Source: Candidatus Accumulibacter iunctus (GTDB lineage Bacteria; Pseudomonadota; Gammaproteobacteria; Burkholderiales; Rhodocyclaceae). From it: a stretch of 10,348 nucleotides of DNA. Made by a program: the position numbers and the translations under genes. Of this stretch, positions 6,958-10,348 are shown one piece after another. Where the stretch lies: assembly GCA_002345025.1 (NCBI GenBank), contig DDUX01000050.1, forward strand, positions 1 through 10,348, read 5' to 3'. How positions within the stretch are numbered: position 1 is the stretch's first letter; each line of letters starts with the position of its first letter. The notes beneath the pieces were generated by a model that made no database searches, had not been told where the DNA came from, and saw only the letters and a list, made by a program, of their open reading frames with translations.

Positions 6958-7470
6958 ATGTCCACCCTGCTGCGCGCCGTGCTCGCCGACATCACCACCC
7001 TGCAGGTCGACGCAGTGGTCAACGCCGCCAACACGTCACTGCTCGGCGGCGGCGGTGTCGACGGGGCCATACACCGTGCCGCCGGACCACAACTCCTGCA
7101 GGAGTGTCGCCTGCTCGGCGGCTGCCCGACCGGTGATGCGCGCATCACCCGCGCCTACCGCCTGCCGGCCCGCTACGTCATCCATGCCGTCGGACCGGTC
7201 TGGCGCGGCGGCGACTGCGGCGAAGCCGAGTCGCTGGCTTCCTGCTACCGCCGCTCGCTCGAACTCGCGGCCGCGCACGAGGTCCTCAGCCTGGCGATTC
7301 CGGGCATCAGCACCGGCATCTACGGCTACCCGATCACCGAAGCTGCCCGCATCGCGGTGAACACCGTGCGGACAGCGCTGCCGGCTGCCGCGCAGCTGCG
7401 CGAAGTGCTGTTCTGCTGTTTCTCGGCGGCGGACCTCGCCGTCTACGAGGCCCTTCTCGCCGACACCTGA
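6958..7470 (+). CDS. Macrodomain protein, MacroD/YmdB-type O-acetyl-ADP-ribose deacetylase
   Basis: This 170-residue protein is a single macrodomain. It shows the ADP-ribose-binding signature DAVVNAANTSLLGGGGVDG at residues 18-36, the second block GDARITRAYRLPARYVIHAVGP, and the phosphate loop IPGISTGIYGYP. Asn25 and Asp35, the residues at the active site of the MacroD/YmdB class, are present. Such enzymes remove the acetyl group from O-acetyl-ADP-ribose and release mono-ADP-ribose from acidic side chains of proteins; in E. coli YmdB also modulates RNase III. The frame is open upstream, but the ATG at 6958 gives the family's usual start and length. The Shine-Dalgarno is weak (AGGCGA). No ADP-ribosyltransferase is seen nearby, so it is not an obvious toxin-antitoxin pair. 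Confidence 0.95.
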   Translation: MSTLLRAVLADITTLQVDAVVNAANTSLLGGGGVDGAIHRAAGPQLLQECRLLGGCPTGDARITRAYRLPARYVIHAVGPVWRGGDCGEAESLASCYRRSLELAAAHEVLSLAIPGISTGIYGYPITEAARIAVNTVRTALPAAAQLREVLFCCFSAADLAVYEALLADT

Positions 7471-7486
7471 GCCGGCGAGAAGGGCC
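7449..7486 (+). terminator. Perfect 14-bp hairpin spanning the macrodomain stop codon, possible 3'-end signal
   Basis: Positions 7449-7462 pair perfectly with 7473-7486, leaving a 10-base loop that contains the TGA stop at 7468-7470. It is GC-rich and very stable. No T-run follows, so it is not a standard intrinsic terminator; factor-assisted termination, 3'-end protection or an RNase III site are alternatives. Confidence 0.5.
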
Positions 7487-7711
7487 GCCCGTGCTGACCG
7501 GCAGAGCAGCGCCAGTGCCGTCGCATCGCACCGCTTGCCAAAGCCGCCGGGCGCACACGACAATGGCGGCTCGACGACTGGTGGAGCGGTTGCCGCCGCT
7601 TTGCTGGCGTTGGAGGTTGCGTCAGACCCGCGCAACGGGCTCTGCTCATCGGCGCCTCCGGACGACGATCGTCGCCCGCATCACCGGCAAGCGACGCAGG
7701 AGCACCACCAC
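7487..7711. other. Non-coding gap between macrodomain and methyltransferase blocks
   Basis: I see no convincing gene on either strand here. A possible plus-strand promoter is TTGCCA (7535-7540) and GACAAT (7559-7564) with an 18-base spacer, which could serve the methyltransferase and hydrolase genes. Frames that cross this stretch have no family motif and mixed codon use. No remnant of a mobile element was recognised. Confidence 0.4.
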
Positions 7712-7852
7712 ATGAGCGAAACAGCAGAACGGGCCGCCCTGCGGCCAGCACCGAGCCATCCGGGCGCGCACTGCCGGCGCCCGCTGACGGCAGCAGCTGG
7801 CGCCACACAAGCCACTGGCGCCGGCTGCCAGGCTGTGGAGGCTGCCCGATGA
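7712..7852 (+). CDS. Possible small ORF coupled to the methyltransferase gene
   Basis: A 46-codon frame begins at ATG 7712, nine bases after an AGGAG ribosome-binding site (7698-7702), and its TGA overlaps the methyltransferase start in an ATGA arrangement. The predicted peptide starts MSETAERAALRP and is alanine-rich with no recognised motif. Third-position GC is lower than in the flanking genes, roughly two thirds by hand count, which argues against strong coding selection. It could be a leader peptide that couples translation, or chance. Confidence 0.28.
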   Translation: MSETAERAALRPAPSHPGAHCRRPLTAAAGATQATGAGCQAVEAAR

Positions 7853-8505
7853 GCCGCCCGCAGGACCGGGAAGGCCGGTCGCCGCCCGCTGCCGCGAACC
7901 CCTTTGACGACAGCGCCGCGACCTGGGATTCGGACCCGTTGAAGGTGGCCCGCGCGCTGGCCGTCGGCGAAGCGATCCGCCAGCGGGTGCCGACGGACGG
8001 CGCGACGCGGGTTCTCGAATACGGCTGTGGAACGGGGTTGCTCGGCTTCGCCCTGCAGCCGCACTGCGGCCACATCACGCTCGCCGACAGTTCGTCCGGC
8101 ATGCTCGCCGCCCTCGACGGCAAGATCACCGCATCCGGCGCCAGCAACCTGCGCTCGCTGCGACTGGACCTCGCCAGCGATCCGCTGCCGGCCGAACGCT
8201 ACGACCTGATCTGCTCGCTGATGAGCTTTCACCATATCGCCGACACCGCCCGGCTGCTGCGTGACCTGTTCGCCCTGCTGGACTCACCCGGCCATCTCTG
8301 CGTCGCCGACCTGGACGCTGAGGACGGATCCTTCCACGGACCGGGCTTCACCGGACATCGGGGTTTCGACCGCGCCGTCCTGGCCGGCGAAGCGCAGCAG
8401 GCCGGCTTTCGCGACATCGGGTTCGCGACTGTCTTCCACATGTCGAAGCCGGACAGTCCTGGCCAGACCGACTTCCCGATCTTCCTGATGGTGGCCCGCA
8501 AGTGA
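7849..8505 (+). CDS. Class I SAM-dependent methyltransferase
   Basis: This 218-residue protein has the Rossmann-like methyltransferase core. The N-terminal FDDSAATWD (19-27) is a hallmark of UbiE-like small-molecule methyltransferases; motif I is VLEYGCGTG at 55-63; the acidic residue that binds the ribose is Asp80 in LADSSSGM; and the post-motif block YDLICSLMSFHHI at 118-130 corresponds to motifs IV/V. It ends with a strand typical of the family, FPIFLMVARK. The substrate cannot be told from the sequence; a small metabolite is more likely than DNA or RNA, since no target-recognition region is present. GGAGG stands seven bases before the ATG. The hydrolase gene begins 33 bases after the stop, so the two are probably co-transcribed. 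Confidence 0.93.
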   Translation: MSRPQDREGRSPPAAANPFDDSAATWDSDPLKVARALAVGEAIRQRVPTDGATRVLEYGCGTGLLGFALQPHCGHITLADSSSGMLAALDGKITASGASNLRSLRLDLASDPLPAERYDLICSLMSFHHIADTARLLRDLFALLDSPGHLCVADLDAEDGSFHGPGFTGHRGFDRAVLAGEAQQAGFRDIGFATVFHMSKPDSPGQTDFPIFLMVARK

Positions 8506-8538
8506 AGGCCAGCGCGAACCACTGGCGCTGATTGCCGC

Positions 8539-9426
8539 ATGTCGACGTACACGCCCTGCCGCTGCGAGCGGCGGCCGATCAACAGCCTCGCCTGCAACCT
8601 TCGTCACTGGGGGCCGGCCGACGCACCGCTGCTGCTGATGCTGCACGGCTGGATGGATTCGTCGCCGAGCTTCCAGTTCACCGTCGACTCGCTGCGGCAC
8701 TCGTGGCACGTCGTCGCGCCGGACTGGCGCGGCTACGGACAAAGCCAGTGGCTGCACCGCCGCTACTGGTTCGCCGACTACTATGCCGACCTCGAGGCGC
8801 TGCTCGACCATTGCAGTCCCGGCGCGCCGGCGCGGATCGTCGGGCACAGCATGGGTGGCGCGGTGGCGAGCATCTACGGCGGCGTCCGGCCCGAACGCGT
8901 CGCCGGTCTGCTGCTGGTCGATTTTCTCGGCCTGCCGACGAACGAAGCGGACGAGGCTCCCGGCCGCATCCGCCAATGGCTCGACCATCAGCGAGCGCCA
9001 CCGGCAATGCGCATCTATGCCAGCCGTGAGCAACTGGCGGCGCGACTGCTGCAGTTCAACCGCCGCCTGCTGCCCGAGCGCGCGATCTTTCTCGCCACCC
9101 ACTGCAGCAGCGAACTGCCCGACGGCCGGCTGGTCGTCGCCTGCGACCCCTGGCACAAGGTACCGTCGCCATACCTTTACCGCGTCGAGGAAGTGATGGC
9201 CTGCTGGCGTGCGATGACCGCCCCGGTACTGCTGGTGACCGCCGATGAAGGCTACGTGCTGCAGCGCTTCGGCAGACAACCCGGCGAACTGCAGCGACGC
9301 ATGGATTGCTTTGCCAACGGCAGCCGTGTGCACATCGATGACTGCGGCCACAACGTCCAGCACGACAGGCCGGAAAGGCTCGCCGAGCTGATCGAGTCGT
9401 TCTTCCGCCACCCGCAGGCGGAATGA
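8539..9426 (+). CDS. Alpha/beta-hydrolase
   Basis: This 295-residue protein is a complete alpha/beta-hydrolase of the epoxide-hydrolase/esterase-like type. The oxyanion motif is HGWMDSS at 36-42, the nucleophile elbow is GHSMGG with Ser104, the likely acid is Asp236 in VTADEGYV, and the catalytic histidine is His271 in DDCGHNVQHDRPERLAELI. Ser rather than Asp as nucleophile points to an esterase, lipase or C-C hydrolase-type enzyme instead of an epoxide hydrolase or dehalogenase. No signal peptide is present, so it should be cytoplasmic. The start lacks a clear Shine-Dalgarno, and a 6-bp inverted repeat (8510-8515 with 8525-8530) lies just before it, so it may rely on coupling to the methyltransferase gene. 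The natural substrate is unknown. Confidence 0.93.
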   Translation: MSTYTPCRCERRPINSLACNLRHWGPADAPLLLMLHGWMDSSPSFQFTVDSLRHSWHVVAPDWRGYGQSQWLHRRYWFADYYADLEALLDHCSPGAPARIVGHSMGGAVASIYGGVRPERVAGLLLVDFLGLPTNEADEAPGRIRQWLDHQRAPPAMRIYASREQLAARLLQFNRRLLPERAIFLATHCSSELPDGRLVVACDPWHKVPSPYLYRVEEVMACWRAMTAPVLLVTADEGYVLQRFGRQPGELQRRMDCFANGSRVHIDDCGHNVQHDRPERLAELIESFFRHPQAE

Positions 9427-9577
9427 ACGGCCGCGCGCCGGGCCTGCCGACACACCCGGCGACGACCGATCGTGCGCCAGCCGGAGGCGCGGTGCCGCAC
9501 TCCGGCGACCAGCCACTGGCGTTGGTTCTGACCGAGACTGCCGGCCGGCCATGTGTGTCCACTGGCAACGCGCCGCC

Positions 9578-9594
9578 TGCCGCTGCAAGCGGCA
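9578..9594. other. Small perfect hairpin in the convergent gap
   Basis: Positions 9578-9584 pair with 9588-9594 (7 bp) with a 3-base loop. It lies between the convergent ends of the hydrolase gene and the Cache-domain gene. No T-run is present on either side, so a terminator role is only possible. The rest of the gap (9427-9639) holds nothing else that I can support. Confidence 0.35.
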
Positions 9595-9639
9595 TGTGGA
9601 GCGACCGCCGAAGAGTCGCCCCGCCGCCCGCGAAGCCCG

Positions 9640-10194
9640 TCAGAGGGCGGGATACTTCGCCGGATCGAACATCTTCTCGAGCGCCTTGCCGAGTTCCGGT
9701 ACGGTCAGCTTTTCATCATAGATGCCGGCGCTGACCTGGATACCGGTGGTGAAGGAAATGTCCGCCGCCAGGGCATAGGAGAGTTTCCGTGACAGCTTGC
9801 CCGCCCCCGGCTTCTGCCAGACATAGTCGACCCAGCCACCACGGGGTTCGCTACCCGCCTTGCAAAGTTCCTTGAAAATGTACTTGCCCGAATTGTCGGT
9901 GATCTGCATGATCGGCTGACCGACCAGATCGGGCCGCAGGGGATGCGCCATCATCTTGTTGCGGCGGCAGTCATAGACGAAAACGTAGCTGTCCTTCCAC
10001 ACCCACTTGCCGTCCTTGTTGTTGAACTCGGCATAACCCGCGGAGCCCTTGTCGTGGAGGAACTTGGCGGCCGCGCGGACGTTGTTGACCGCCTCCTCGG
10101 CCGTCGCGACATCGGCTTCCGCCGCCGTGGCGGAGGACAGGAAGCCGCACGCGGCGATAACCGCGATCAGGCCAGACGCTTTCAGATTTTCCAT
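9640..10194 (-). CDS. Secreted single-Cache-domain protein
   Basis: This 184-residue protein has a Sec-type signal peptide (hydrophobic segment at about 8-24, cleavage expected near ATAA/EAD, residue 25-26) and then one sCache-type ligand-binding domain. The domain shows the typical strands YAEFNNKDGKWVWKDSYVFV (54-73) with the later MMAHPLRPDLVGQPIMQITD (81-100), and a second half containing GGWVDYVWQKPG and the long strand ending SFTTGIQVSAGIYD. There is no transmembrane anchor after the domain and no kinase or chemoreceptor part, so it is a free periplasmic protein that could bind a small organic acid and pass it to a membrane sensor; this is inference. I chose the ATG at 10194, because GAGGGAG lies at good distance upstream of it; an in-frame ATG at 10212 would precede that site. 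Confidence 0.9.
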   Translation of the reverse strand: MENLKASGLIAVIAACGFLSSATAAEADVATAEEAVNNVRAAAKFLHDKGSAGYAEFNNKDGKWVWKDSYVFVYDCRRNKMMAHPLRPDLVGQPIMQITDNSGKYIFKELCKAGSEPRGGWVDYVWQKPGAGKLSRKLSYALAADISFTTGIQVSAGIYDEKLTVPELGKALEKMFDPAKYPAL

Positions 10195-10249
10195 CGTATC
10201 TTGCTCCCTCATAATCTCGTCACGGCTATCGGCAACCCGGCCCTCGCCC

Positions 10250-10264
10250 GCAATCCCGGCACCA
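10250..10264 (-). promoter_or_regulatory. Possible sigma54 promoter of the Cache-domain gene
   Basis: On the minus strand TGGTGCCGGGATTGC has the invariant GG and GC of a -24/-12 promoter with exactly ten bases between them, and the TTGC block. Three of the remaining consensus bases do not match. An expected start near 10238 would leave a leader of about 44 bases. No activator site or sigma54 activator gene is seen in the window. Confidence 0.22.
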
Positions 10265-10287
10265 ACCTCCCGCCGAGCGGCCAGCCT

Positions 10288-10348
10288 CTAGCCGATCCAC
10301 GGCCGGCCAACCGGCAGAACGTCACGACCAAAGACGTCGGCATAAATG
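10288..10348 (-). CDS. Possible C-terminal end of a gene running in from the right edge
   Basis: One minus-strand frame is open from the right edge to a TAG at 10288-10290 and would end a protein with IYADVFGRDVLPVGRPWIG. Codon use is compatible with the neighbours, and the distance of 93 bases to the Cache gene allows co-transcription. Only 19 residues are visible and no family can be assigned, so the call rests on openness of the frame and plausible composition. Confidence 0.33.
   Translation of the reverse strand, partial: IYADVFGRDVLPVGRPWIG

Noticed and set aside
6493..7470. Extended 325-residue reading of the macrodomain gene
   Set aside because: The added part overlaps the thioredoxin-like gene in another frame and is arginine/proline-rich; the ATG at 6958 gives a standard macrodomain.
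6958..7470. Macrodomain as antitoxin of a DarTG-like toxin-antitoxin pair
   Set aside because: No ADP-ribosyltransferase toxin gene lies beside it; the neighbours are a thioredoxin-like protein and a methyltransferase, and the motif set is of the MacroD/YmdB type.
7811..9565. Short word CCACTGGC repeated in several intergenic spots (near 7812, 8520, 9512 and 9556)
   Set aside because: The shared core is only about 8-9 bases, the flanks differ and no common fold is seen, so chance in GC-rich DNA is sufficient.
8284..9588. A 434-residue minus-strand open frame
   Set aside because: It lies antisense to the methyltransferase and alpha/beta-hydrolase genes, both of which have complete motif sets on the plus strand.

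Overview
This is a high-GC chromosomal window with compact genes, clear Shine-Dalgarno sites and strong G/C bias at third codon positions. The gene set (small heat-shock protein, single-heme cytochrome c, periplasmic Cache protein, OmpA-like protein, caspase-family protease) suggests a Gram-negative bacterium. My best guess is a betaproteobacterium near Rhodocyclales/Candidatus Accumulibacter; this is inference from overall protein character, not from a marker gene. No rRNA, tRNA, CRISPR array, insertion sequence or phage gene was seen.

Left part (1-4690, minus strand): a caspase-family (C14) protease with an intact His/Cys dyad is followed by a very large gene that runs off the left edge. 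At least 1215 residues of it are visible, and they carry two different alpha/beta-hydrolase-like domains in tandem. The pair has a good sigma70-type promoter upstream (4663-4690) and a strong hairpin between the two genes (3737-3765). This is the most unusual part of the window: a candidate caspase-plus-lipase/esterase-like effector module whose C-terminal part lies outside the view.

Middle (4763-6513, minus strand): a membrane-anchored OmpA-like peptidoglycan-binding protein ends in a clear intrinsic terminator, which separates it from the caspase unit. Upstream of it a small heat-shock protein (Hsp20) and a single-heme c-type cytochrome are almost overlapping (TAGCATG). The Hsp20 gene has a sigma70-like promoter about 170 bases upstream and a structured leader that could be an RNA thermometer.

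Right part (6569-9426, plus strand): divergent from hsp20 are a thioredoxin-like protein and a MacroD/YmdB-type macrodomain protein, probably co-transcribed. The macrodomain gene ends in a perfect 14-bp inverted repeat that spans its stop codon. After a 378-base gap come a class I SAM methyltransferase, possibly preceded by a coupled small ORF, and an alpha/beta hydrolase. Converging on these from the right are a secreted single-Cache-domain protein (minus strand, 9640-10194) and the apparent last codons of another minus-strand gene at the right edge.

The recurrent themes are stress and protein damage (Hsp20, thioredoxin, macrodomain) and hydrolytic effectors (caspase, several alpha/beta hydrolases). 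Any functional link between the blocks is inference from proximity only.
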